Positions 43,991-57,366 are shown, counted from the stretch's first letter. The stretch: DNA of 64,000 bases from Dryococelus australis (GCA_029891345.1 CM057009.1:210112709-210176708); one strand, 5' to 3'. Notes: generated from the sequence alone by a model not told the origin. Translations and numbers: made by a program.

Positions 43991-44390
43991 TAATGTACAA
44001 ATATACCTAGATTGTTGATACCAACACCCTTTGTAGAGGTGGATTACCAATACCAACATCTGGTACAAATATTATCATCGAAATGATGGCAAGCCTACAA
44101 AGGAATCTATACAAGTTTAACATACTGATATACCTAGACTTTTGTTGGACACAATGACTTCTGCAGTGTTGGATAATGTGTCGAGTCTGGTACAAGTACC
44201 ATCACAATGGTAAACGGGCATACGAAGCAAGAACTTCTTCAGCAACATCAAGCTTAACATACTGATATACCTAGACTTTTTTAGACACAGCATTTCCAGT
44301 CGGATAACAAGTCAAGTCTGGTACAAGTACCACAATAAAGGTAAATGGACATACAAAGCAAGATGTTCTCCAGCGAGTATTGTATTTAAA
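43990..44390. repeat. Tandem repeat, about 145-base period
   Basis: TTTAACATACTGATATACCTAGACTTTT recurs near 44117 and 44253, each followed by GTCTGGTACAAGTACCA and ACATACRAAGCAAGA-type words. A diverged first copy begins near 44010 (CATCTGGTACAAATATTATCA). Two and a half to three copies; host-type satellite. Confidence 0.7.
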
Positions 44391-44499
44391 AAATATATAA
44401 ATAGTTGTTTTGGTTATATATTTGTGGGCGATTAAAAAAATAATATAAATGTTTACATTACTTGGAGCATGTGTTAATATAAAGGAACATTTATTATTA

Positions 44500-45665
44500 T
44501 ACTTACCCCCTTTCTCTCTGCCCTGGGAGAAAGTGTGATGTTTCCATATTCAGCTATCATCATTGACTGAGATCCCTTTTTCAGATCCTGCCAACATATA
44601 AGCTAAACTGAAAGGAGGGGAAGTAAGGGGAAATGAAATATTGTACTCTGATTGGTTGTTGATGGTAGGAGAAGGGGGAGGGGAGAAACTTATCCAGTCA
44701 TTGGCTTGGATTATAATGTGCCATGAAACTGTGTTTTGTATCCAAAGTTGTTTACTTTTGAGAAATATTACAATTGTGTGTGTCGTAGCAAAAGTTGTTT
44801 ACTTTCAATAAAAACTACAAACATTTGTGTTGTCATCACCATTGCTTCATTCCAAGAAAAGGTATAATTTAATTCCGAGAAAAGTTGTGTGAAGTTTAAT
44901 TCCCCCACTCCTAATTTTAACAACCAATCATATTGCAGCATTTCATTCCCCTCCCTTCCCCTCATCAAAGACTGCCTATATGGCAGAGAAATTTCGAAAA
45001 AAGACTTCAGTCGATGCTGAGAGCTGGGCTCAGAAACATCAAACTTCCTCCACTCCAGAGCAAAAGGATTAAGGCAAGTATAATAATAATCGTATATGTA
45101 AAAATAACTAAATATGTTAATATATGTGTGTATGTGTGTATAGTATATATTGTATATATACATATATATAATATATATGTATTTTATATATTATATGGAA
45201 AATAAATTATATATAAAAATATATTTTATGTTCTATATACATATATAATATAAATAGTGTATATCTATCATATATAATATATCATGAATTATATATGTAT
45301 ATATAATATATCATATATATAAAAATATACTATGTATAAAATTAAATAGAATATATACTATATATGTATGTATATAATATACACAGTATAAATATCTTGC
45401 AAGTTTTCTCCAGACTAAACAGATTTGTATATACTTTACAATGTTCTCTACTCCTTGTGAGATAAGTGAAGTTAAATCCTCCCCCTCCTAATTTGAACAG
45501 CCAATCATGTTGCAGCATTTCATTTCCCCTCTCTTCCCCACTTCAACGTTTTCCTATATGGCAGAAAAATCTGCAAAAAAGTCTTCAGTCGATGCCAAGA
45601 GCTGGACAGTGAAACAGCAACCATCCTCCAATCCAGAGCAATGGGAATAAGGTGTATGTATATAT
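44500..45665. repeat. Foldback repeat family, copies J and K
   Basis: A reverse half-unit (44510-44670: CCTGGGAGAAAG, ACATATAAGCTAAACTGAAAGG, TGATTGGTTGTTGA), a forward half-unit (about 44890-45070: TTTTAACAACCAATCATATTGCAGC, CTATATGGCAG, CAGTCGATGC) and a third forward half-unit (about 45480-45655). TATATA spacers at 45100-45400 separate them. Same family as the 24-26 kb ladder, more diverged. Confidence 0.75.
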
Positions 45666-46129
45666 ATAATGGTCCCTATATACCTTATTAATATTCAACT
45701 TATTCTTTCAAAATCAACTTTGAATAATAATTACCTGTATAGGGCACAATCGATATGTTTGTTTAGTTCCAAGAGATTCTGCAAGAGTACTCCACAATCA
45801 TCAATTCTTTCCCTTTTTCACTTTATTGATGAACCAATGAGAGTACACCACAATCTCACTGGTGTTGGTTACAGTTCACTAAAAGACAGACATACAAAAA
45901 ATGTCCCACGCCACCTCTGTGTTGAAGAATGTCACCGTCTTTGGCTGGAAATGTCCGGTGCAGGTGCATGTCTCCTTCATGTCTTGTTTGCATGGTTGTT
46001 TTCCTTGAAGAGAAAACCCTTGTGATTCATGTTTCTGGCATATGGTTGCACAATTGCTCATGGTGTTAGTTTGTGATGAGGGTACCAGCATATTATGATG
46101 TTTCTTACTATAATGGACAGTTACAACTA

Positions 46130-46930
46130 AATTTTAAAACAGAGTAAGTGGGGTCTTGCAAACATAAAATATTTGTACAACCAAATTTTAAAACAGAGTA
46201 AGTGGGAGGTTTCAAGAACAAAATATTTGTATTATTGAAGCCTTTTTTACAAATTAAAGTTATGCATGTATTTGCACTACAATATATATGGTTTTTTATA
46301 ATCAATATTGATCACATGGAACTTGATAGTCATAAAATATTTGTATTATTTAAATATTTTTACATATTTAAGTTATCCACATATTAGCACCACCTTATGT
46401 CTGGATGTTTATAATCAATATTGATCACATGCAACATTGCAAACATAAAATATTTGTATTATTAAAGTATTTTACACATTAAAGTTATTCATGTAATTGC
46501 ACTACAGCATGCCTGGATGTTTATAATCAATATTGACTACGTGCGATCTTACAAACATAAAATGTTTGAATTATTGAGGCATGTTTACACATTAAAATTA
46601 TCTCTGTATTTCCATGACAGTATGTCTGGATGTTTGTAACCGATATTGATCATGTGGGACCTTGCAAACATAAAATGTTTGAATTATTGATGCATTTTAC
46701 ACATAAAAGTTATTCATGTGTTTACAACTTAGTATGTCTGGACATTTATAATCAATGTTGACCACATGAGACTGTGTAAACATTATATATTTGTTTTATT
46801 AACGTGTTTTTATACATTTTAGTTGTCCACATATTTTCACCCCAGTATGTCTGGACGTTTATAATCAATATTGACCACATGGGACCATGTTAACATAAAA
46901 TATTTGTACATTTAAGTCGAAATGTACTGA
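46130..46930. repeat. Satellite, about 112-base period, 6-7 copies
   Basis: AAACATAAAATATTTGTATTATT-type units begin near 46328, 46441, 46553, 46668, 46779 and 46888. Each also carries TGGATGTTTATAATCAATATTGA. A 65-base duplication (AACCAAATTTTAAAACAGAGTAAGTGGG) precedes them at 46115-46210. No coding content. Confidence 0.82.
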
Positions 46931-48480
46931 TGTTCAGACACATGGGTAATTGTAAAGTGTAAAAAATACTGTATGAATACAAATATTCATGATTGCAAGT
47001 TCCCAATGAGTGCCTCATTAATTATAAGATTTCCAACTTACTGATGTCCCAACATGTGGGTAATTTTAAGGTGTTTAAATATTTTAGGTCCCATGTAGTC
47101 CACCTGGGAGTTGAAATATTAAATTAATTTACTTTTATAAGATAAACTTTAAAATAAATTTTAAAACAAGATATTACTAGCTGTTACTTACCAACAGCAC
47201 AATGTGACAACTATAACCCAAAAGCTATGATGGCTGACCTCCTCTCTTAAGGAGATAAACAAGCTATGCCTTTGGGAGGCTTTCCTCCCAGCACCAGAAG
47301 CTGGTGCGATGATGTACTGTTTCAGTAAACAAGTTGACTTATATTAAGAGGTAAAATAAATAAATTCAGATGTATTTAATATATGTAATGTTTTATAAAT
47401 GAACTATTAACAATATAATTGGTTGGAATAAACCAAATACTACTTCCTAATAAAATTCATGTCAATATATTTTATATCATGTAAAAAAATAAGGTGGTAT
47501 TAATATTATTTTATAATTTATTTGAAACATCTTTGGCGCTATCTCTTGGTGAAATTATGATGCTACTTATATTCATATTGTTTAAAAGAAACATTATACT
47601 ACTCGTCAATTTTGCCAACACAGAAATAAGTGATTTCACTACAGTTGTATTAAAAATTTCTCCCTGTACAACTTTTTTTACTTTATTATTAAATTCTGTG
47701 GAAAAAATGTGCCTGGCCTAAATAACGAAGTTTTTAAAACCAGAAATATAATTAATCTCGAAAAAACAAAGAAAGTGGTGAATAAATATGCCTACAAACT
47801 TTTTAAAATAACAAAGAATCTAAACTCCAGAAACTTGCCAGACATACAACACACATGCATATTAATGTCGAAATCGCGATGTTAAGGAATAAAAATCCGA
47901 ACATTTATTGTATAATATAGATAAACCTAGTGGTCACATAATTCGAACAAATATTGATACATAACTAACTGAAAATGTATTTATACTTAAGAAAGAAATG
48001 TTCGTTCTGCCCTGAATAATAATAATAATGGCCTTCTAGTGGTAGGTTAGTAAGTCTCTTCATTGTCTGAATAACAACAGGGGTATATTACCCTTTGTAT
48101 TATATTAATTTTTTTTCTGGCAAGCCCCGAAATTCCGCTACACCAACATGAGCACCTTTACAGTTCTGTGTGCCCTCCGGCATGCATGCTAGTAGCTAAG
48201 ATGGTTGGAGAATGAGATGTGTCTCAGAGCAAGCCCTTAACGCCTTAGGTAGGGTTTAAGTAACAAAATGGGCGCATGCATCGCGGCTGAGCAGGGTTGT
48301 CTGGTGCCATGGCTGTAATTGTAGCAATGCACACACCCCGAAAGAAGAAGTGTCTAGTAAGGGGCATAGAAAACCAGGCAAAGCAGAGAGGGCCTGGAGA
48401 AAACTATGCGACAGTCGCGGAGGATAAAAATAATCCCTTTTATTGGATTAGGGCTGGAGAAAGTAGGGTTATTGTTAGTT
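46930..48480. other. Host-like non-coding interval
   Basis: AT-rich sequence with a short hairpin (GCACCAGAAGCTGGTGC, about 47292-47308) in a GC-richer 100-base island at 47215-47320 that could be a SINE fragment. The ORF at 47494 is Leu/Phe-rich and unconvincing. From about 48120 base composition becomes GC-richer, announcing the LINE region. Confidence 0.4.
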
Positions 48481-48799
48481 GGTTAAGATAGACTTTTTTA
48501 GGTTAATGAGGGTGATATTAAATGTGTCAATCTGCTGCTGGAATGTATAGGGTCGTACCGAAGTAGCACAGCCCTGGAGGCGGGGGACAGAACTTCGCCA
48601 CCCGCCTGCAGATGCCAATCATCTCTCTGGAAGCAAAAAAAAATTGTTAGTTTCCAGGCATAAAAATAGGCGTAATTAGGAAGGAGAAGGGAGAGGTAGT
48701 GCGATGTAATGAAATGGCATTACCTACAGTGAAAATTTGCTTGCAGCTAGTGTGGTGTTGTGTTTAATGTTATCAGTGTTGTGCATGACCAGTATAGTG

Positions 48800-51700
48800 T
48801 CGAAGAATTAGGTAATTAGTAATGAGTAATGAAGGGTATAAATAAAATAATCGCCAGCCTGGAGGACGCCATATTGGGTATAAGGTAGGTGTATAGGGCC
48901 AAGGCACAGACCTACACCAGACCGAAACTTCAGGTTGGATCCCACAATGCTGACACTCGGGTACGCACGTAGTGTAGCATAGGAAAAAATTGCAATGTAA
49001 AGCACAAGGCCATCTCCAAGCCAGAAGCTGTACAGAGCCTGCTTTGTCTTGTACTGTGTTCACATAGTGCTTCGCATCATTGTATGTGTGTGTGGGAATT
49101 ATCATGTGACTTACTGGGATAATTTAGGGAAGTTATGGGGGCCAATGAGCCAAAATGCTTTTCGGCCGCTTATATTTTTTAATTTCCTCGGGGCTGGATA
49201 TTTTCGCATTTGCACTGTTTGCACAATCAGTGTAAAATTTTTGTACTAGTTTCATCAAGTGCTTATCCAGTTTTTCAATTTTTAATTCGCGATGCAGATC
49301 TGCAATGTTGCAGTATCAGGGCGCATCTGCTGCTATTCGCAGACATTTATTTTGAATTATTTGGAGGTACCTTGTGTGCATTTTAGCTGCATGTGCCCAG
49401 GTGGGCGCAGCATAAGTTATAATTTGGCGTATTAGCATCGTATACAGTAATACAGCCTTGCTTCGGGTTATGACGCTTCGCGGGTTTAATATAGGTTAGA
49501 GTGTGGATAGCCGGGCTTGTGCTCTGGCACATTTTGCATCTATATACACCTTCCAATTGAGCTTTCGGTCCATATGGACGCCTAACTATTTCACCACATC
49601 TTTATGGGGAATTTGTTCGTCAAATAGAGTTAATTCGGGCCGATTATTCGCCTGGGGTAACTGTCTGCGAGAAGATAATAGCTTCACTTTTTCCGACATT
49701 AATTTTTATCCGCCACTTTGTATAAAAATTTTGAAAATGATTTAGGACATTTTGTTACCTTTTCATTGTTAGTTCGAGATTGTGGGAGCGACTGAAAAGA
49801 ACTGTGTTGTCCGCATAGCACCCAAATTGCACCAGTTGGTGATCAGGTTTCGGTAGGTCATTTATGTATATATTAAATAATACAGGGACTAAAATGCTGC
49901 CTTGTGGCACTCCGGCACAGATAGGTTTTGCGCCAGATTTAGCACCCTTGTATGAAACAGTGAAAGTTATGTGCGCCAAATAGGTGCTTATCAATTTGAC
50001 ATAGCAGTCAGGGAGTTTTATGTCATACAAGTCATATATTAGGTCTGTGTGATATACACGGTCAAAGGCTTTTTTGATATCAAGGAATACTGCAACAACA
50101 TAATATTTAAAATTAAAGGCATTAATAATGTATTCCGTAACTCGTACAAGCTGATGTGTTGTCGAGTGTTTCGATCGGAAGTCAAATTGCTCCTCGTGTA
50201 GTAAGTTATTACTTTCCAGGTGAGAATTTATTCGCCTTAATATAATATATTCAACTACCTTTAAAAGTGTGTTGAGTAGGCTGATTGACTTATAATTTTG
50301 GGGCAGTTTCGTGTCTTTTTCTGGCTTGTGAAAAACAATTACATTCGCTTTTTTCCATATATGGGAAAAAAATTCGAACTTGAGCATTGAATTCACACAG
50401 AGTGTTAAATGTTCAATAGCTAGATCGGGGAGTTTCTTTAATACAATCGCTTGTATGCTATTATCGCCAGGTGCCATTTTAGGCGTCATATTGCGGATGG
50501 CAAGATTAATTTCTTGCAGTTGTGTATATTCTGGTTCGCGTTCTGTGGGCTGCCATTGTTTAATATTTAGTTCCTGGAGAATTATGGCGGTGAAAATTCT
50601 ATCACTGGGTACCTGATTTGACTGAAAAGTGTTTTCGTGCATATTGGCAAAGGCCTGTGCCTTCGCAGGGGTGAAGGCTACACCAGTGGTCGTGGTTAAG
50701 GGTGGAACTTTATCATTTTTGTATAATAGGCACTTGGTTAGTCCCTACAGATTATTCGTGTTTGTATTTAATTTTGCAATTTTCGTATCCCAAACACTAG
50801 CCCTCCAAAGGGCTACTTCATCCGAGATCACTGCTTGCAGCTCATTTATGCGGGCCTTAATTCTGCGATCTTTGAGGCGTGTATACTGGCGCCTTAAGTG
50901 ATTTTTCTGCGTGATAATATCCCGTATGTATTGTGGGAAAGTTTCTAGTTTTGTTGTGATTATTTTCTCTGGAATGTGCTCTGCCGTACTATCATGAATA
51001 GTTTCAGTAAGGACTGAGACTGCTTCGTCAATTAGTGCAGTTGATGTTACAGAAGCGGTCTAATTGCGGTAAATTTTCGTCAATGTAATTTGTAAATGCG
51101 GGCCAATTCGCATGGGAATAGTCTTTATTTTTTCTAGAGGCAGTAGATTCAACATTAAGCGAGTGGAAATCTATATGTACTGAGAAACAGTCGGACAAAA
51201 GAACCTGATCGACCCTGAGGTCGAAGCCAGTACTAAACTGTTTATTTATTACGATATCAAGCACATCAGGGTGTTGATTTCGTTGTGTCGGGTTATATGT
51301 CGGCTCTTAGGGTGTCATAGCCTGATAATTTCGGTTAGTTTGGTGCCTATGCAATAGCACACCATTCGCAGTTCTGGTTCGCGAATGCCAAAACGGATGT
51401 TTCGCATTAATGTCCCCCATGGCTAGTATTACAGGTCCTACATTATTAATTAATGTGTCAAGATCTGCTACTGTAAGAGAGAGCCTGGTGGGGCATAAAT
51501 TGATAGCAGTTTGGTTTTTCGTTGGCCTAATTTAAGTTCAATTCCCACTGCTTCCAGTGTAAGAAAATCTGGAAGTAATATTTAATGATGTATGATTGAG
51601 TGGTGTATAAAAGTTGCAACTCCACCACCTCTGCCTACATTCTGCACACTGTCCCGTCTGTATACGGCATAGCCTGGAACAGAGAATCTATTATTTGGTG

Positions 51701-51960
51701 TAAAGTGTGTCTCGTTTACTGCAGCGATTTTTACTTAATGCCGAGACAAATAACCAATAAATTCGTCCTTTTTGTTACTAAGGCCATGGACATTCCAGCA
51801 GAAAATTGTGTATACGTGTGGATCGGAATTATTTAGTGTAGATGCATTACAGTTGTTTACTTGCATGGTCAATACTCTTGACCATCTTTATGTGGAGCCT
51901 GATTGTCTGTGCAATTTTGTCTTCCTGCGAAAGTCCTGGAGTTGTCCAAACGGCAATCAA
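48800..51960 (-). pseudogene. LINE ORF2, endonuclease and reverse transcriptase
   Basis: Endonuclease remnants at about 51800-51030 (VILAMGDINAKHPFWHS; VLDIVINKQFSTGFDLRVDQ). The reverse transcriptase core is one open frame, 50642-49755: MAPGDNSIQAIVLKKLP, LNTLLKVVEYIILRRI, FLDIKKAFDRVYHTDL, AGVPQGSILVPVLFN and CYADNTVLFSRS. The thumb and C-terminal part are degraded to about 48800. The enzyme would copy element RNA into a nicked host site. In the catalytic YADD box the second Asp reads Asn, so the RT is dead even where the frame is open. Confidence 0.85.
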
Positions 51961-51986
51961 TTGCAATAGAGGCATTAATTCAATCA

Positions 51987-53454
51987 TTAGTTGGGGGGGG
52001 GGGGGCTCAGTTCAGCATCGCTGTTGAATGCAGATTTAATGGCATCCATGATGAAAGGAGCCTGCAGAGGTGCAGATGCTGCATCCATGGGGTCAGGGCG
52101 CGATCTGGCCGTTTGGCCGTTTTCAGGCCTCTTTTGTACAGGAGCTTTGCAAACCTGCTCGCCCAATGGGCGTTGAGCTGTCTCCTGATTGGCCGCGCAT
52201 GTAGGAGCAGCCTCTGGCGCGGCTGGAGCTTCGCTCGTCATGTCCTGGGGAGGGGGGAGGAGGGGGAATTTTTTTGTATTTCCTCATTTTACGCAGCTTT
52301 TTGCCTAGCGCCTGTTTGGATCGCTGGGAATGTAATCATTCGCGAGAGGCGGGAATTCTGCCTCGTTCACAAAATATCCAAACCTATTATAGGTCGGGAT
52401 AGGCTGGGGTCGCGCTTGTTATGCCCAGTGTGGCATAAAAGTGATGTGTGGAGGCTGAAGTGGCGCCTGCTGTTGCCCTGAGGGGGCCTGAGGTGCGGGT
52501 GTTTTACCTGGTTTTACGACATTATTGCGGATAGCCAACTTGGACTGGAACTGGCGCGACTCTCTCTCGTCTTGTGGCAGTCTAATCCACTTAGAAGCCT
52601 TGTAATTATTACACCCGCCGTAATTTGCACAGTGATTGTCCCTGCATTGTGCGCATTTGACTTGTGCTCGATCATTTTGAATACTGCAGGCAGATAAGGT
52701 TATATCCACCACAGTATCTGCATTTAGGTGCCGCATTGCACCCGCCAGTCACATGGCCAAATCGTTTGTATCTTCCGCGCTGTGAAGGCAAAGTCGGGTG
52801 CTAAAACTCTTCCACTTTAATTTGTAGTCCTGCAAAGTTTGCCAGGGCCAGGTAGGGCGCAGGGTCTGTGCCATTTGGCAGTTCAACCACGAGTTTATTT
52901 ATCACGCGGCGATTGCGATCATGGATAAACCACCACCACTGCACTGGCATTCTCGCTGCCGCGAATTCCTCCTGAAGGAATTCCATAGGTGTGTCTGCGT
53001 GGACACGACAGAAACCCAATTTAACCGGGATTTTTTGAGCCTGTCGGAGCAAGCTCTGCTCATATCCCATTTGTTTAACAGTTCGGACCTCGTTGACATA
53101 GTCGGTAATCGTGCTCGTATGCACACGAATGCTTTCTGCTCCAATGCAAACAGCACTCCATGACATCGTAATGTGCGCATCGAGTGCTCTTTTCAAGGTG
53201 GGGTGGTTGTGTGTTTTATTCGTTTACACAGTGAAGGGCTTTATCTGCACCTTCTTAGCAGCTGGCTGCTGCGCAGCGCCATTTTGTGACGCTGTTGTGC
53301 CCTGAGGGGGCTCAGTTGTGGCCGGAGGGGCCTGAAGGGCTAGTTTTTGTGTCGCATTCTGTCTTTTGCCGCTCGCATCTCTAGGCGCCGCTTCGCTGGT
53401 TGGGCGCTTCAAGGACCGTGACTCTGAGTCCATGGCAGCCTCGCGGTCTGCCAT
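51987..53454 (-). pseudogene. LINE ORF1, Gag-like zinc-knuckle protein
   Basis: Frame from ATG 53454 (Ala/Gln/Pro-rich) continues past one stop at 53224 to 52801 and beyond. RNA-binding part: KIPVKLGFCRVHADTPMEFL, then QWWWFIHDRNRRVINKLVVE. Zinc knuckles follow: RFGHVTGGCN, CRYCGGYN, and after a frame change CAQCRDNHCANYGGCNNY. The Pro/Ala-rich tail (52241-51987) ends before ORF2. It binds the element RNA and carries it in the ribonucleoprotein. One or two frameshifts and stops make it inactive. Confidence 0.75.
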
Positions 53455-53889
53455 GGCTTCGCTTGTTGTCGGAAACTACAATTACATGAAATGAGTGGAG
53501 GGGAAATTACAAAATTAAATCTAAATCGCAGTGAAACCTATATGGAAAGTGTTCCTATAGTGTACCTACACCTCTGTTGTTGTGGTGTGCGCCTTCGCCA
53601 AGCCCGCGCCCTCCTATCCTCTCCCCTCTACAGGAGACAAGACCAGAGAGGGGCGGGATACTAGCGCTTGTTTTTTTCCTCAAGTAGAATTTTTTTTTTT
53701 GTATTTGATGGGGAAGCAGTTTAAACCTTTTAGGTAGCCTTGAAAACGGCACTTAACTGTGTCTGGCGTGGTGCTTTAGCACTAAAAAGTGCAAAAGACA
53801 CCTATTCCTCGGAACTCACTGGAGACAGGTCCTTCACCAACGACACCGCAACTCTCTCTCCTGCCATATTTGACCTATTATAATATATT

Positions 53890-54590
53890 TATAGAGTAGA
53901 ATATATATATGTATATATAACTAAAAGAAATAGTCTCTTGTATTTGTTAATTTACAATAATTTGTAGATTAACTATCAAAAAGATGGGATGTGTTTGTAA
54001 AAAAAAAAACAAATAATTAAACAAATTCTTGTAAAGATATCTACTCTGTTTAAAAGCAAAAAAATGTAATTCAATTGATTTAATATTTTGTGCTTCAACA
54101 CCTAGCACTATCTCTAGGCAAACAATTAGTTGTAATAATTAAAAGTTATGTTTCTATTTTCTACTTTAAGAAGCATTTTCCAATAAGCGAACTTGTTTTA
54201 ACTTGTGTAGAATGAACTAATTTACTCTTCATAGTGTAATAGGTTTTATGTAAAAAAATATTATTAAAGATTTTTCAATAATCTGACAATAACATAGGTG
54301 ATAATTGACAATCATTTTACTAGGCATCTGTGAAGGAGATAATTATTATTATGCAAAATATCAGGTTGTGTCCACTTGTTAACATTATTTGGTTCTGTCA
54401 GAGACTTACATTTACTAATCAGTTGACAAATTTACACTCGTTTCTGGCAATCACATGACATGCACGTTTTCAATTGTCAGCATGCACCATAAGGGGGTGG
54501 GGTTTATTCTAAGTCATTTGTTTTGTTTCTTCTCGACACAATTATTCATCATTACTCGAATTTTCGTTTCCAAACGAAAGAAGCAATTAT
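53890..54590. other. AT-rich gap between the two retroelements
   Basis: Low-complexity AT-rich DNA with a short TATATA run (53900-53925). No open frame of interest. A GGGGTGGGG word near 54495 precedes the second element. Confidence 0.5.
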
Positions 54591-54599
54591 AAGTACATT

Positions 54600-56950
54600 C
54601 TAGTGTTTGTTTGCAGTAGAAACACCTATGAGATGGAATGAGGAGGGTGTTGGGTCAGTGCTGGATGTTGTGTTAGTCAGATGTGGGAATGCTGTAGTTG
54701 GTGCAATAGTATTGTATGTTAAAAGCGACCTTCATATCCCGGTTGTGGACATTGGGATTGGCAGGATGAGGGAAGAGCAAACGGCAGAAAGGTCGGTGTG
54801 GCAGTATGGGAGAGGAGATAAGAAGAGGGCAGAATCGGCCTGAGAGACAGGTTTAAAAAATGGTCTATGGAGGAGGGTGTAGGGGGGTTATGGAGGGAGT
54901 TTAGAGGATTAATGGAGGTAATGTTGGAGAAATTTTTGCCAATGAAAAGGTTATGGACTGGGTAATATCTGCCATATTATGGACAGGAGATTTTTAAAAT
55001 GAAGAGGAAGTGCAAAAAATTACATGTCAAGTGGAGAACTGAAGGGATGATATGATCTAAAGAAATGATGAAGCAAATGGGTAGGGAGCTTGAAAGGAAG
55101 AACAAACAGGCAAAGAATGTATTTCTGGGGAATATGATGGAAGAAGGAAAAGGCAATGAATGGGGGAAATTGTTTAGGTATGTTAGTAGATTAAGGGAAG
55201 GAGAGGAAGGGATCCCTCTGCTAACAGGAAGGGTTGATAGGCATGCGACAATTGACCAAGAAAAATCGGAGATTCTGCAAGGACAGTACTTGTCAGTGTT
55301 TGAGGCAAAGGAGAGTTGTAATCGGGGACAAACAGGGTTAGGGGGGTGTTTAGTAAGATAAAGATGAGGGAGTGGGAGATAGAAAAGGTAATTAGGGGTT
55401 TGAAGAGTACTAAGGCAGGGGGTCCAGGTGGGATAGGAAATGCAGCACTAAAGTTTGGTGGCAGGGAGTTGGTGAATTATTTCGAGGTGATGTTTAAGTC
55501 CTTAGCAGAGGGTAAGTTACCACAAGATTGGAAGGATGTTATGGTGGTACCTATACACAAGCAGGGAGAGGATAGGGGGAGGCCTGGTAGCTACATACCG
55601 GTGAGTTTCACATCAAGTATGGGAAACGTAATGGAGAGACTGGTGGTGTAGTGTGTGGTTAGGGTTATGAACAATAGGAATTGTTGGGGGAGTCCCAGCA
55701 TAGTTTCAGGAGGGGATACTCATGTCAAACTCAGCTGGCTGGGTTATCAGAGGATATGGTGCAGGTAGTTGATGAGGGGAAGCAGGTGGATGCCTGCTTC
55801 ATATATTTTGAGAAGGCATTTGATAAGCTGCCCCTTGGGACCTTGATGATGAAAGTGGAGGCGCTGATACCGGACAGGAGGGTAGTGGAATGAATAGGGG
55901 ACTTCCACAAGGGATGAAGGCAGAGGGTGAAAGTGGGGGAGGCAATATCGGAGGAAGAGGAGGTTACGTCAGGGGTACCACAGGGAAGTGTGCTGGGTAC
56001 TTTGTTATTTACTATAATGGTAAATGACATGGGTTTGGGGTTAGGGGAAAAATAAGATTGTTTGCAGACGATTGTGTTGTGTATACTTAAGTGGGGGAAG
56101 GGGACAGAAATTTTCAGTTGGACATTGATAAGATATGGTTGTGGACAAGGACAAATAAAATGAAGATAAATGTAAGAAAAACTAAGGTAGTGAGGTTCAC
56201 AAGTAAGAAGTTGATAAGCAGGGACATGTACAGATGGAAGGGACAAGAGAGAGAAGAAGCAGCAGAACATAAATATCTAGGGATTGTACTGCAGGGAGAC
56301 CTCAGATGAAAAAAAAAACAGGTAGAGAGGCTGGTTGCAAAGGGAAGAAGGGCTCTGGGTATGCTGGGAAGGATGCTGAAGGAAGTCAGCTGTGAGGTGA
56401 AGGAGAAGGCGTATAGCACAATGGTACGGCCAATGTTAGAATATGTAGCAGCAGTATGGAACCCGTATGTGGAGGTGGAGGTGCGAAAACTGGAAAAGGT
56501 GCAGAGAAGGGCAGCAAGATGGGTGAAGGGTAGGTGGAGAAAGCAGGGGCAGCATGATGAGGAAGAAGGAAACTATAGGCCATCAGTGATGATGAAAGAA
56601 ATGGGGTGAAGCTCATTGAAGGACAGGAGGAAAGTTGAACGGTTAGTCAGGATGTACAGGTGGGGTGAATGGATAGGGTGTGTGGGGAGGGCTACACTGC
56701 AATCTAAGTAATGGGGTGTTTAGAGGAAGAGGAAACAACAGTGAGAAACTTCACAGGGTGTGGAAGAGAATGGCGCGAGGTAGGCAGTCCATGCTTGAGA
56801 TATCTGTGAGGGAGTGGAATGTGTTGAGGGAGGAATTGGTATCTGTGAGAGGGGTTGGTAAGTTCAGGAAGGGAGTGGAAAAGGAGTTGGTTGGGTGAAG
56901 GAGAGGTGAGAGAGCTCGCCACCAGGCGGTAGCCTAATTGCGATTGTATG
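54600..56950 (+). mobile_element. CR1/Rex-like non-LTR retrotransposon, 5-prime truncated and broken
   Basis: Begins inside the endonuclease (about 54605-54840), then linker, RT and C-terminal part. RT blocks in successive frames: GLKSTKAGGPGGIGNAALKF (from about 55397), WKDVMVVPIHKQG, FIYFEKAFDKLP (about 55797), GVPQGSVLGTLLF (about 55971), IRLFADDCVVY (56056-56088), YLGIVLQGDLR (56272), then MVRPMLEYVAAVWNPYV (56421) and the RVWKRMARGRQSMLEISVRE tail to 56898. Unlike the neighbour, the FADD box is intact, but frame breaks are numerous. G-rich on the plus strand. Clade call is by motif style, so tentative; non-LTR RT is certain. Confidence 0.8.
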
Positions 56951-56959
56951 TATGCTATC

Positions 56960-57360
56960 ACTCTATTCGCTAAGAAACTCGAAACAAAAACGAAACCCTT
57001 TTAGGTCTTTGTTGCTGAGCTTTATTATAAAAACTTGACCGGTGTGTGAAACCGATTGTTTTTTTAGACTGAGTGCCTTTAGGTATTATACAATCATTAA
57101 AAAAATATTTCTGAAAACTAATTTAAAAGTACCAATTAATCTTTTTGTATTAATTTATGAATAAATTAACCAGCAGTTTAAACTGGCTAATTTGAGGAAT
57201 TTATTAGATTATTGCAGTTGTCTACAATAAAATAAAAGATCATAAACACTAATTTATTTATTTTTAATGCTTTCAGTAATGTAATTCGAAAGTAACCTAA
57301 TAGGTAGTGTTAAACTGTAAATAATTCTTGGTGGTTTACAACCAAAATTCTTTCTCTTGA
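56960..57360. other. AT-rich host-like interval, no gene seen
   Basis: AT-rich DNA with polyadenylation-like words (57226-57235). No frame worth reporting. Confidence 0.5.
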
Positions 57361-57366
57361 AAATAG

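Larger units (their letters stand above)
48500..53890 (-). mobile_element. Jockey-type non-LTR retrotransposon
   Basis: Minus-strand element with ORF1 (Gag with zinc knuckles) at 53454-51987 and ORF2 (endonuclease, reverse transcriptase) from about 51960 to 48800. GC content is visibly higher than in the viral blocks. Order, zinc-knuckle type and RT motifs match the Jockey clade of arthropods. Ends are approximate: the 5-prime side fades near 53.9 kb and the 3-prime side near 48.5 kb, without a clear poly-A or target-site duplication that I could fix. Its presence places the viral genes in a host chromosome. Confidence 0.8.

Noticed and set aside
45669-46025. 118-codon plus ORF
   Set aside because: Atypical composition, starts inside repeat-flanking sequence, no motif, and no neighbouring coding signal.
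51903-52481. 192-codon plus-strand ORF
   Set aside because: Antisense to the LINE ORF1 tail and ORF2 start; Arg/Cys-rich as expected from GC-rich antisense.
55731-56616. Minus-strand ORFs over the second LINE
   Set aside because: Antisense to reverse transcriptase blocks; Pro/Ser/Leu-rich shadow.
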